A stretch of 64,000 bases of DNA, taken from NCBI GenBank assembly GCA_028277405.1, contig JANQGH010000079.1, positions 53,352-117,351 on the forward strand, written 5' to 3'. Position numbers and translations under genes: made by a program. The notes below the pieces were generated by a model that was given only the letters and a program-made list of their open reading frames with translations, made no database searches and was not told where the DNA came from. Source of the stretch: Alphaproteobacteria bacterium. GTDB lineage: Bacteria; Pseudomonadota; Alphaproteobacteria; DSM-16000; Inquilinaceae. This document shows positions 34,642 through 42,471 of this stretch, piece after piece; the stretch's first letter is position 1; each line of letters opens with the position of its first letter.

Positions 34642-36249
34642 TCAGCCCGTCGACGTGCCGGCGATGTCGCGGTCGCCGGAAAAGCCCGGTCCGCCGGCGG
34701 CGATGTAGCCGCCGCTTTCGCCGGTCGGGTGCGCGCTGACCCAGAAGGCAAAAAGCGCCCCGTCGAACAGCTCAAACCGGAAGCGCACAGGGCGGTCCCG
34801 CAATGACGCCAGATCGCCCGGCCAAGTGACGCCAAGCTTGGTGCCGTCGCAGGACACGGGCAGGCAATCGGCCAGATCGAAACCGGGGATCGGCGTGCCG
34901 TCGGCATCCAGGACCGCAACCCGAAGACGGCCGCGCGGCGCGCGCAGATTGACGAAACAGTGCCCGCCGCTGAAGCGGACCGGCCGGGTGAGCAGCACCC
35001 CGCCGTCCCGATCGGCCTCCAGGCTCGCGAAACCGTCGCGGCGCAGGGTGGCCAGGCCCGCCATGCCGCAGCCATCCCAAAACCCGTCCCAGCGCCAGCG
35101 TCCGCTGTAATAGATCCACAGCTCGTCGCCAACCACGCAGAAGCCGCCGCCGACGGATTGAATGTTGCTCCAATCCCAGGCGCCGTCGGTTTCCCGGGCC
35201 CGGATGAAGGGCCGCCGGTCCGGGCGGTCCCAATGGAAGCCGTCGCGGCTGTAGCCGAGCATGATCTGGTTGCGCTTGTGCCGGCTTTCGGCGGCGCACA
35301 CCTCGTTCTCCGGCCCCTGATGGATCGAGAACAGGCCGACCATCAGGCTTTCATAGGGCGTGGCGTCCAGCGTGTATAATTGCGGCGGCTGGTCGGGGTA
35401 GGCCGGATTCGGCGGGTCCAGATCGTCGGCGCCGACCCAGGGGACGGCCGAACCGATCTCGTCGAGGCCGGCCGCCGGATCGGCATGTTCGAAGAAATTG
35501 CGCACGCGATAGAACTGGTCCCCGGGCGCCTGCCGCTGCCAGCCGGCATCGCGCAAGGAATAGACCCAGCTTTGCCGGAACGGGTCGCGCCAGAATGTCG
35601 ACCGGTCACCAATTGGCTGGTCCGGCGGGCTCTCGGCCTGCCTTTGCCAGTGGACGCCGTCAGGTGAGGTGAAGTAGCTCGAGGTAAAGGTGACATCGTC
35701 GGTCGCGGCCCCTTTCAAGGGCACGACCATGGACAGGCGCTGTTTCAGCGTCTGCATCATCTTGTAGCGCTGCGCTGGTGCGGCGTCGTGGTCCAGCCAC
35801 ACGGCCGAGCTGTCGCGCGGCAGGTCGAGCACGATGTTGGTGCCATGAACGACGTCAAGCGTCGGCCGTTCCCAGTTCAGCCCGTCGGTCGATACCGCCA
35901 AGGCCGTCGACCACATCTCGTTGGTCGCGTACCACATTTTGAACATCTGGTCGGCGGGATCGAACCAGACCCCGTCGCTGAACGGCATCGCGAACGGCAC
36001 CTCGCCCTTCTCCCAGGCCGTTTGCGGCTGCAAGAGCGGGTTTCGGGGATGGGGCGCCGGCCGGTGGAAGACCCGGGTGAGTGAACTCCGCTCGATCAGG
36101 AAATCGTCGACGAAGAGTTGCCGCCCGGTGTCGATCGGGACCACCGCCGGTGGGTTCGCGAGATAGGGCGGCTGCATGGGGCTTCGGGGGACAGCGCCAA
36201 GGTTCGGCACCGCCGACTTCTCGATGCCGTTGGGCAGTCTCGCCATCAT
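34642..36249 (-). CDS. Beta-propeller glycoside hydrolase-like protein
   Basis: A 535-residue protein without a signal peptide. It carries three S-x-D-G-x-x-W repeats ('VSTDGLNWERP', 'TSPDGVHWQRQ', 'YSRDGFHWDRP'), the Asp-box-like pattern of propeller glycosidases in the GH32/43/68 and sialidase groups. 'PIDTGRQLFVDDFLIE' near the N-terminus is typical of a set of uncharacterised GH43-like proteins. I cannot assign catalytic residues. It is the first gene of a two-gene operon with the SDR and is divergent from a GntR regulator, in a cluster with a NanA-like aldolase. Confidence 0.65.
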   Translation of the reverse strand: MMARLPNGIEKSAVPNLGAVPRSPMQPPYLANPPAVVPIDTGRQLFVDDFLIERSSLTRVFHRPAPHPRNPLLQPQTAWEKGEVPFAMPFSDGVWFDPADQMFKMWYATNEMWSTALAVSTDGLNWERPTLDVVHGTNIVLDLPRDSSAVWLDHDAAPAQRYKMMQTLKQRLSMVVPLKGAATDDVTFTSSYFTSPDGVHWQRQAESPPDQPIGDRSTFWRDPFRQSWVYSLRDAGWQRQAPGDQFYRVRNFFEHADPAAGLDEIGSAVPWVGADDLDPPNPAYPDQPPQLYTLDATPYESLMVGLFSIHQGPENEVCAAESRHKRNQIMLGYSRDGFHWDRPDRRPFIRARETDGAWDWSNIQSVGGGFCVVGDELWIYYSGRWRWDGFWDGCGMAGLATLRRDGFASLEADRDGGVLLTRPVRFSGGHCFVNLRAPRGRLRVAVLDADGTPIPGFDLADCLPVSCDGTKLGVTWPGDLASLRDRPVRFRFELFDGALFAFWVSAHPTGESGGYIAAGGPGFSGDRDIAGTSTG

Positions 36250-36316
36250 TCGATCCTCAGCGCTTGAATTGGTCTAATTATTCGACTATCCAAAAAACAG
36301 TCAAGCGCAGGTGACC

Positions 36317-37021
36317 ATGCCGCAGCCACGTCCCGTGATTTCCCGCCGCCTGTCCGACCAGGTCGAGGCGCATCTGTTGTCGATGATCCAGTCCGGGGAC
36401 TTTGCGCCCGGTGACCGCCTGCCGTCGGAACGGGACCTGATGGCGCTGTTCGATGTCGGGCGCTCGTCCGTTCGCGAGGCCTTGTTCGCGCTGAAGCGCA
36501 AGGGCGTGGTGAAGATCGGTCGCGGCGATCGGGCGCGCGTCATCGAGCCGGAGCCTTACGGCCTGATCGCCGACTTTTCCGATGTCGTCCGCATGGTGGT
36601 CAACCGACCAGACGGCATTCTGCATTTCAACCAGGCCCGCTGGTTCTTCGAGGCCAGCGTGGCGCGCTCTGCCGCCGCGACGGTTGAGGCCGACGGCATC
36701 GCCGCGCTGGAGCGCGCGTTGGCGGACAATGAAGCGGCCATCGGCGACGTCGAACGATTCCGCGCCACGGACATCGCCTTTCACAAGGTGATCGCGGAAA
36801 TCACCGGCAATCCAATCGTGCTCAGCGTCCATGACGCGCTGGTGGAATGGGTCATGGGCAAGCGAATCCTGCTGGGCGATATCACGGCCAACAACCGCGC
36901 CAGCCATGCGGGCCACGCGGCGATCTTCGCGGCGATCCGCGACAAGGACGAAGCCCGTGCTTACGACTTGATGGCCGAGCACATCTCGCGCGCGGAAAGC
37001 GAATATCAGCTACCGAACTGA
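36317..37021 (+). CDS. GntR-family regulator (FadR/NanR-like)
   Basis: A 234-residue regulator from ATG at 36317; a GTG six bases upstream is possible. Winged helix 'LPSERDLMALFDVGRSSVREALFALKRKGVVKIGRG' is at about residues 38-73 and the FCD domain follows, with the metal-binding Asp and His residues in 'FRATDIAFHKVIAEITGN'. It resembles NanR, the sialic acid regulator. The gap to the divergent propeller gene holds 'TTGGTCTAATTATTCGAC' and a nearby CCAA, a loose FadR-type site. It is followed by an SDR gene on the same strand. Confidence 0.88.
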   Translation: MPQPRPVISRRLSDQVEAHLLSMIQSGDFAPGDRLPSERDLMALFDVGRSSVREALFALKRKGVVKIGRGDRARVIEPEPYGLIADFSDVVRMVVNRPDGILHFNQARWFFEASVARSAAATVEADGIAALERALADNEAAIGDVERFRATDIAFHKVIAEITGNPIVLSVHDALVEWVMGKRILLGDITANNRASHAGHAAIFAAIRDKDEARAYDLMAEHISRAESEYQLPN

Positions 37022-37096
37022 GTCCAAGTCCCTAATGGGCGACGCGCTCGAAAGATGGCTGCCCCCAGGCTAGGCCCCGAACCGTACGGAGACGAC

Positions 37097-37843
37097 ATGA
37101 TAACACTTGATGGCAAGCGGATCCTGGTAACGGGGGCGGCGGCCGGCATGGGCCGAGCGATCGCCGAACTGGCCGCCGGCGCCGGCGCGCGGGTTCTGGC
37201 CACGGACCGGAATGCGGAGGCGCTGACGACGTTGGATGTCGATGGCGTCGAGACCGCCACGCTCGACGTCACGGACAAAGCGGCGATCGAGGCACTGTTC
37301 GACGTCGAGCCACCGTTCGATGGCCTGGTCAATACGGCCGGCTGGGTTTTCCACGGTACCTTGACCGAGACCGGCGACGAGGACTGGGCGCGGTCGTTTC
37401 AGATCAATGTCGACAGCATATTCCACACGATCCGGGCCGCCCTGCCGGGCATGATCGGGGCGGGCGGCGGGACCATCGTCAACATGGCGTCCATCGCGTC
37501 GTCGATGAAAGGATTTCACTTTCGCGCGGCCTATGCGGCCAGCAAGGCCGCCGTCATCGGGCTGACCAAATCCGTCGCCGTCGACTACATGGATGACGGC
37601 ATCCGCTGCCACGCCGTGTGTCCCGGCACCATCCGGTCGCCATCCCTGATCCAGCGCATCGAGGCGCTGGCCGAAACGATGGGCGGATACGAAGAAGCCG
37701 AAGCCTATTTCGCCGGACGTCAACCAATGGGTCGTCTTGGGGAGCCGGATGAGATCGGCAAGTTCGTCTGTTTTCTGTTGTCCGACGCGGCGACCTTCGC
37801 GACCGGGCAAGCCTATGTCATTGATGGCGGCATCCTGGCCTAA
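37097..37843 (+). CDS. SDR dehydrogenase, 2-keto-3-deoxy-fuconate dehydrogenase-like
   Basis: A 248-residue SDR from ATG at 37097 (a GGAG precedes it). 'ILVTGAAAGMGRAIAELA' binds NAD, with an Asp ending the second strand ('LATDRN') favouring NAD. Ser and Y-x-x-x-K are in 'NMASIASS' and 'AYAASKAA'. The 'CPGTIRSPSLIQRIEAL' loop and 'RQPMGRLGEPDEIGKF' end match the DHRS6 / 2-keto-3-deoxy-L-fuconate dehydrogenase group. Its stop overlaps the convergent aldolase stop by four bases. Substrate inferred, not proven. Confidence 0.82.
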   Translation: MITLDGKRILVTGAAAGMGRAIAELAAGAGARVLATDRNAEALTTLDVDGVETATLDVTDKAAIEALFDVEPPFDGLVNTAGWVFHGTLTETGDEDWARSFQINVDSIFHTIRAALPGMIGAGGGTIVNMASIASSMKGFHFRAAYAASKAAVIGLTKSVAVDYMDDGIRCHAVCPGTIRSPSLIQRIEALAETMGGYEEAEAYFAGRQPMGRLGEPDEIGKFVCFLLSDAATFATGQAYVIDGGILA

Positions 37844-38724
37844 GCGGCCCGCTTCATCTGGCCGTCCAGCCAGGCATCGAGTTTGGCCAGCGCCTCGCGC
37901 GGCGCGGGGCTGAATGGCCGGCGGCAGGGGCCGACGGGCACGCCAACCCGCGTCATCGCATATTTCAGGCCTTCGATGACGCCGGTCTGGAACAGGATCT
38001 CGATCAGGCTGTGAGACTTCGCCTGCAGGTCGCGGGCGCGGTCAAGATCGCCATCGTCCAGGGCCTCCTGGATGCCGACATAGACGTCGCCGATCAGATT
38101 GTAGGTGCTGCCGATCCCGCCGTCGGCCCCAGCGGCGACGGCGCTGATGAACATCTCGTCCGTGCCGAAGAAGTGCTTCTTCGACGGCGTGGCCCGGCGC
38201 AGCCGCGTGAACTGGAAAACGTCCTTGTCGGTGAACTTGATGCCGCCGATCCGGTCGTCCTGCAGCAACTCGACCAGCTGATCCAGGTTGAAATCGACGC
38301 CCGTCAGGGAAGGGATGTTGTAGATCATCAAGGGCAGCCCGGCCGCATCGGCGATTTCGCCGTAATAGTCCCTGATCTCGGCAAACGAGAAGCTGTAATA
38401 GAAGGGCGGCACCGCCGCGACGGCGTCGTACCCGGCGGCGCTTGCCACCCGTGCCAGCGCCACCGCGTCATGGGTTGAGGCGGCCCCGACATGGGCGATC
38501 AGCGAGGCGCGACCCTTCGCGACATCCGCCGTCGCGCGCAGCACCTCCGCCCGCTCGTCGCGGCTCATCAACATGGCTTCGCCCGTGCTGCCGCCGACAT
38601 AGACGCCGTCCACGCCCCGCGCGAGAACGAAATCGACCAGCGGCGCGATGGCCTCGGGCGCGATCGCCGCATCATCCTTCATCGGCGTCAGCATCGCGGC
38701 GTGAATCGAACCGGGTACCTGCAT
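37840..38724 (-). CDS. DapA-family aldolase, N-acetylneuraminate lyase-like
   Basis: A 294-residue TIM-barrel class I aldolase from ATG at 38724, with AGGA just upstream. 'GVYVGGSTGEAMLMS' gives the carboxylate-binding G-S-T-G-E (Ser as in NanA, where DapA has Thr), 'YNIPSLTGV' holds the catalytic Tyr, and the Schiff-base Lys is in 'GGIKFTDKD'. 'GADGGIGSTYNLIGDVY' and 'PVGPCRRPF' further support the NanA subgroup. It likely cleaves a 2-keto-3-deoxy sugar acid to pyruvate plus an aldehyde. It is divergent from the GntR gene at 39056, with a perfect palindrome between. Confidence 0.85.
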   Translation of the reverse strand: MQVPGSIHAAMLTPMKDDAAIAPEAIAPLVDFVLARGVDGVYVGGSTGEAMLMSRDERAEVLRATADVAKGRASLIAHVGAASTHDAVALARVASAAGYDAVAAVPPFYYSFSFAEIRDYYGEIADAAGLPLMIYNIPSLTGVDFNLDQLVELLQDDRIGGIKFTDKDVFQFTRLRRATPSKKHFFGTDEMFISAVAAGADGGIGSTYNLIGDVYVGIQEALDDGDLDRARDLQAKSHSLIEILFQTGVIEGLKYAMTRVGVPVGPCRRPFSPAPREALAKLDAWLDGQMKRAA

Positions 38725-38829
38725 GGGGGTCCTCACTTGCTGGGCTGCGCACGGCGACAGAAACGCGGGTGGCCTTGGACGAGCCTTGCACGCTGTCTCG
38801 GTATCGAGCCTAACCATGATGCTGGTAGA

Positions 38830-38839
38830 TGGTCAACCT
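38830..38839. promoter_or_regulatory. Half-type GntR site TGGTCAACCT
   Basis: A partial copy of the TGGTC-GACCA core, 10 bases left of the perfect palindrome and about 105 bases before the aldolase start. It is one of three related sites in this divergent gap. Confidence 0.4.
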
Positions 38840-38848
38840 AACTCGGAC

Positions 38849-38864
38849 ATTTGGTCGACCAAAT
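38849..38864. promoter_or_regulatory. Perfect GntR/FadR-type operator palindrome
   Basis: ATTTGGTCGACCAAAT is a perfect 16-base palindrome and contains TGGTC-GACCA, very close to the FadR-subfamily site. It is placed in the promoter gap between the aldolase and the GntR gene. The regulator encoded at 39056 is the likely binder. Confidence 0.7.
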
Positions 38865-39044
38865 GGTGATCCGTGTGCGGTATTTAATGACCAAGGGAGA
38901 TCAAGGATGCCGGCTGTTTCGGATTAATCCATAGACGCTGCCCAGAAAATCATTGAAAAACAACAGAATGGAAAGCCCCACGAGAACGGGGCGGTTAAGG
39001 TCAGATTGTGTCGTCAGAGATTCTGCTTGCCCAAAGAATAGATT

Positions 39045-39054
39045 TGGTCAACCA
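39045..39054. promoter_or_regulatory. GntR site TGGTCAACCA before the GntR start
   Basis: TGGTCAACCA matches the core of the palindrome at 38849 except for one central base. It ends one base before the ATG at 39056, fitting autoregulation. Its position inside the longer GTG-started frame argues that the GTG at 39008 is not the true start. Confidence 0.5.
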
Positions 39055-39055
39055 T

Positions 39056-39769
39056 ATGAGCATGACACTGCAACCACCGACACCCGACCATGTCGCCGAG
39101 GCCCTGGCGGCTTCCATTCGCAACGGCACGCTGATGCCGGGGCAGACCTTTCCCTCCGAGAGAGACCTGTGCGACCGCTTCGGTGTCGGCCGCAACACGG
39201 TGCGCTCGGCGATTACCAACCTTCAGTCGATGGGTCTCGTCGATCAGGAGTTCGGCTGTCGGCCGCGCGTCGCGGCGCCGACCCTGGGCAAGTTCCTGGC
39301 CGGCGTCGGGGACGCCGCCCGGCATCTGTTTTCTGAGACCGAGGGCAGGGCGTATCTGGAACAGGCCCGGCTTTTCCTTGAGCTGAGCCTAGTGCGCTAC
39401 GCGGTCACGCACGCCACCCACGCGCACATCGCGGCCATGATAGAGGCTATCAAGGAAGGCGAGGCGGGCCTGGGCGAACGGGCGGCGTTCTGTAACGCCG
39501 ATGTCCGATTTCACCGCGTGCTGGCGGAGATCCCGGGCAATCCGATCTTCGTCGCCCTGCACGAGGCCTTCGTCGAGCGTTTGATGAACGAACGCACGGT
39601 GCCGAGCGATTTCGACACCTACATCCGCCGCAGCCACAACGAGCACAAGGAACTCGTCGGCGCCATGCTCGATAAGGATGTCGATCGGGCGGAGAAGATC
39701 ATGACCGAGCATCTGGCGCGCACCTTCGCGTCGCATTTCCGGGATGCCCTCGCGGGGTCCGAGATTTGA
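39056..39769 (+). CDS. GntR-family regulator (FadR/FCD type)
   Basis: A 237-residue regulator if it starts at the ATG at 39056 (ATG at 39062 also possible); the open frame reaches a GTG at 39008, but an operator copy lies in between. 'FPSERDLCDRFGVGRNTVRSAITNLQSMGLV' is the winged helix, and the FCD domain has 'FCNADVRFHRVLAEIPGNP' with metal-site Asp/His. It lies 50 bases upstream of the ABC transporter operon on the same strand and is divergent from the aldolase, so it may control both. Confidence 0.88.
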   Translation: MSMTLQPPTPDHVAEALAASIRNGTLMPGQTFPSERDLCDRFGVGRNTVRSAITNLQSMGLVDQEFGCRPRVAAPTLGKFLAGVGDAARHLFSETEGRAYLEQARLFLELSLVRYAVTHATHAHIAAMIEAIKEGEAGLGERAAFCNADVRFHRVLAEIPGNPIFVALHEAFVERLMNERTVPSDFDTYIRRSHNEHKELVGAMLDKDVDRAEKIMTEHLARTFASHFRDALAGSEI

Positions 39770-39819
39770 GATCAAGAAGCCGTTCCAACGAATGAACGGA
39801 TCACAATGGGAGGAAGATC

Positions 39820-41439
39820 ATGAACAGACTGTATTCCGCGTTGGCGCTGTCGACCGCGCTGACCATGACCGCGCCGATCGCCTTCGCGCAGGTCGAAAAT
39901 CCCCTTTCCGATGAGCGGGTCAGGCAGGCCATCGCCTACGCCATCGACATGGAAACCATCGTCGACACTCTGTTCGAGGGCATGGCCGTGCCCGCGGACT
40001 CCATGATCCCGAACGGCCCATGGCATGCGGACGGTCTCGACGACTATGCCTACAACCCCGATCGCGCACGCGAGTTGCTCGCGGAGGCCGGCTGGGACGA
40101 GGATTATGTCGTCGACGTCGTCTATTATTACGGCGACCAGCTCACCGTCGATTTCATGACCGCGCTGCAGGCCTATCTGGCCGATGTCGGCATGCAGATG
40201 ACGTTCCGCCGTCTTGAAGGCGATGTCATCGGCGAACTGACCAGCGTGCCGGAAGACCCGCATTCGGATGTCTCCGCCGTAGACTGGGACATCGCCTACG
40301 GCGCCAAGGCTGCGCTGGTGCTGCACGAGTACTACAACGTCTATGCCGACGGCCACAGCGCCTACACGCCGTCCGATCCGGCGCGCACCGAGCTCTTGGA
40401 TCGGATCAACGGCACCGTCGACCTGGAGGAGCAGCGTGTCGCCTTCCAGGATTTCCAACGCTATGAAAGCGACGCCCTGTCGGACATCCCGCTCTACTAC
40501 CAGCAGATCTACATCTTCGAGAGCGACCGGTTGGACCGCAATGGCGGGCCCTACGGCAACGAGCAGTTCAACTACGATTGGAACATCCTGAACTGGACGA
40601 TCGAGCCGGACGAGAACGGCAACGAGATCATGTACACCAACAAGGGCCCGATCCAGTTCTTCACCCAGCCCTGGCTGAACCCGGGCCTGACCATGGGCGC
40701 GAAGATCCTCTACGACCGGCTGATGACGGCGGACGCGGCCCTGGTGCCAACCGACGGCCAGTTGGCCGAGAGCTTCGAGGTCAGCGAGGACGGCCTGTCC
40801 GTGACGTTTGACCTGCGCGACAATGCCACTTGGCACGATGGCGAGCCTGTCACCGGCGACGACGTCTCCTGGTCCGTTCACACGGCCCTGGGTGTGCCCT
40901 CGCTGAACGCCGTGTTCGCCAACACCTTCCGCTCGTTGGAAGGCGCCGAGGCCTATCTCGACGGCGAGGCGGACAGCATCTCCGGCATCGTCGTGGACGG
41001 CGACCGGATCACGTTCAACTTCGACACGATCGACCCGAACGTGCTGGTGACGTTCAGCCAGTTCCCGCCGCTGCCCAGGCACCACCTGGAGGGCGTGAAC
41101 CCGCTGGAGTTCCAGCAGCATCCGTTCTGGCAGTATCCGATCGGCTCCGGCCCATACCGGCTTGAGGAAGTACAGATGAACGATTTCGCGCGCTTCGTGC
41201 CCTACGAGGGCTATTGGGGCGGCATCGCGAATATCGACGAGATCGTCGCCTTCCCGAGTGAGGACAACGATCCCAACGTCCTGCAGAACGCGGCGGCCGG
41301 CCGCCTGGACTACGGCTTCACCAAATCGGTCAGCCACGTCCAGGGGTTGGAGGAGATGGACCACATGCGGGTGATCCCGGCCAACATCAACTACACGCGA
41401 TCGCTGCGCATCAACGCCTTCCCCTTCCAGCCTTCTTGA
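39820..41439 (+). CDS. Circularly permuted family-5 ABC solute-binding protein
   Basis: A 539-residue periplasmic protein with a good ribosome site (GGAGGA) and signal peptide (residues 1-24, ends A-F-A-Q). The mature part starts at once with 'NPLSDERVRQAIAYAID' (27-43) and 'ARELLAEAGW' (83-92), then 'DIPLYY' (222-227): the sequence that in ordinary members fills the second half. After a linker at about 255-275 comes the normal first half: 'LAESFEVSEDGL' (315-326), 'FDLRDNATWHDGEPVTGDDV' (330-349), 'IGSGPYRL' (441-448), 'YEGYWGG' (462-468), ending at 'RSLRINAFPF', which normally leads into 'LSDERVRQA'. Nothing is missing; the halves are swapped. Total length is normal, and permeases and ATPases follow. 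Confidence 0.9.
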   Translation: MNRLYSALALSTALTMTAPIAFAQVENPLSDERVRQAIAYAIDMETIVDTLFEGMAVPADSMIPNGPWHADGLDDYAYNPDRARELLAEAGWDEDYVVDVVYYYGDQLTVDFMTALQAYLADVGMQMTFRRLEGDVIGELTSVPEDPHSDVSAVDWDIAYGAKAALVLHEYYNVYADGHSAYTPSDPARTELLDRINGTVDLEEQRVAFQDFQRYESDALSDIPLYYQQIYIFESDRLDRNGGPYGNEQFNYDWNILNWTIEPDENGNEIMYTNKGPIQFFTQPWLNPGLTMGAKILYDRLMTADAALVPTDGQLAESFEVSEDGLSVTFDLRDNATWHDGEPVTGDDVSWSVHTALGVPSLNAVFANTFRSLEGAEAYLDGEADSISGIVVDGDRITFNFDTIDPNVLVTFSQFPPLPRHHLEGVNPLEFQQHPFWQYPIGSGPYRLEEVQMNDFARFVPYEGYWGGIANIDEIVAFPSEDNDPNVLQNAAAGRLDYGFTKSVSHVQGLEEMDHMRVIPANINYTRSLRINAFPFQPS

Positions 41440-41448
41440 CGAGCGTAT

Positions 41449-41472
41449 GGAGCGGTCGCATGCGGCCGCTCC
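41449..41472. terminator. Hairpin between permuted binding protein and permease
   Basis: A near-perfect 24-base inverted repeat, arms GGAGCGGTCGC and GCGGCCGCTCC with one G-T pair, ten bases after the binding-protein stop. No T run follows. The position is the same as the hairpins after the other ABC and TTT binding-protein genes here. Confidence 0.6.
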
Positions 41473-41507
41473 ACCATTGTCTGGCCTTGGCATAAGGGGC
41501 GGGGTCC

Positions 41508-42467
41508 ATGGGGACCTTCATACTTCGGCGGATCTTGATTCTGATCCCGATGCTGGTGGCGATCAGCTTCCTGATCTATCTGGGGCTGGAGCTGACGCCG
41601 GGCGACGCGGTCTCCCACATGATCCCGCCCGATGTTGCCAACACCTTGTCGGCGGAAGATCTGGAAGCGCTGCGTGAGCAGCTTGGCCTGAACCAGCCCT
41701 TCCTGCTCCGGTTCTGGATCTGGCTGACAAACGTCCTGCAGGGCAATTTCGGCCACTCGCTGGAGGCCGGCGTCGCGATTAAGGACATCTTTCTCGACCG
41801 GCTGCCGGCGACGCTTGAGCTTTCCGGCTTCGCGATCCTGTTCTCCACGATCATCGGCTGCTTTCTCGGCACCATCAGCGCCCTGCGCCGAGGCTCGGCG
41901 ACCGACAATTCGCTGACCGTCGTCGGCATGCTGGGCGTGTCGATCCCGGAGTTTTTCTTCGGCCTCGTCGCCCTGTCCTTCTTCGCCCTTCATCTGGAAT
42001 GGCTGCCGGTCGGCGGGCGCCTGATGCCGGGCTATGACAGTTTCTGGGACCGGGCGCCGCATCTGGTGCTGCCGGTCCTGGTGCTGTCACTGATGATGAC
42101 CGCCGGCGTCATGCGCTATTCCCGCGCCGCGATGCTGGACGCGCTGAGCCGGGAATACATCCGCACGGCGCGCGCGAAGGGCCTGCCGGGATGGCGCGTC
42201 AACCTGCTGCACGGCCTGCGCACGGCGCTGACGCCGGTCGTCGTCCTGATCGGTTTTCGCCTGCCCGCCCTGATCGGCGGCTCCGTGATCATCGAACTGG
42301 TCTTTCAATGGCCGGGGCTGGGCAACGAGTTCATCGCCGCCGTGCGCGGCCAGGACTATCCGCTGGTGATGATGATCGCGCTGTTCTCGGTGCTGGCCAT
42401 GCTGCTGGCGTCACTGATCATCGACGTGCTCACGGCGTTGATCGATCCCAGGGTGCGTTTGGAATAG
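41508..42467 (+). CDS. Dipeptide-type ABC permease (DppB-like)
   Basis: A 319-residue permease, six hydrophobic segments, with 'ISFLIYLGLELTPGDAVSHMI' at the start (the L-x-P-G-D family mark) and EAA loop 'YIRTARAKGLPGWRVNLLHGLRTALTPVV'. It works with the next gene, four bases downstream, as the import channel for the permuted binding protein. Confidence 0.94.
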   Translation: MGTFILRRILILIPMLVAISFLIYLGLELTPGDAVSHMIPPDVANTLSAEDLEALREQLGLNQPFLLRFWIWLTNVLQGNFGHSLEAGVAIKDIFLDRLPATLELSGFAILFSTIIGCFLGTISALRRGSATDNSLTVVGMLGVSIPEFFFGLVALSFFALHLEWLPVGGRLMPGYDSFWDRAPHLVLPVLVLSLMMTAGVMRYSRAAMLDALSREYIRTARAKGLPGWRVNLLHGLRTALTPVVVLIGFRLPALIGGSVIIELVFQWPGLGNEFIAAVRGQDYPLVMMIALFSVLAMLLASLIIDVLTALIDPRVRLE

Positions 42468-42471
42468 GCCC

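Noticed and set aside
36268..36294. Imperfect TTGG...CCAA repeat before the NanR-like gene
   Set aside because: Arms match only at the outer bases; mentioned with the regulator but not strong enough for a separate operator call.
39008..39055. GTG start giving a longer GntR protein
   Set aside because: Contains a copy of the operator and residues not typical of the family; ATG at 39056 is favoured.
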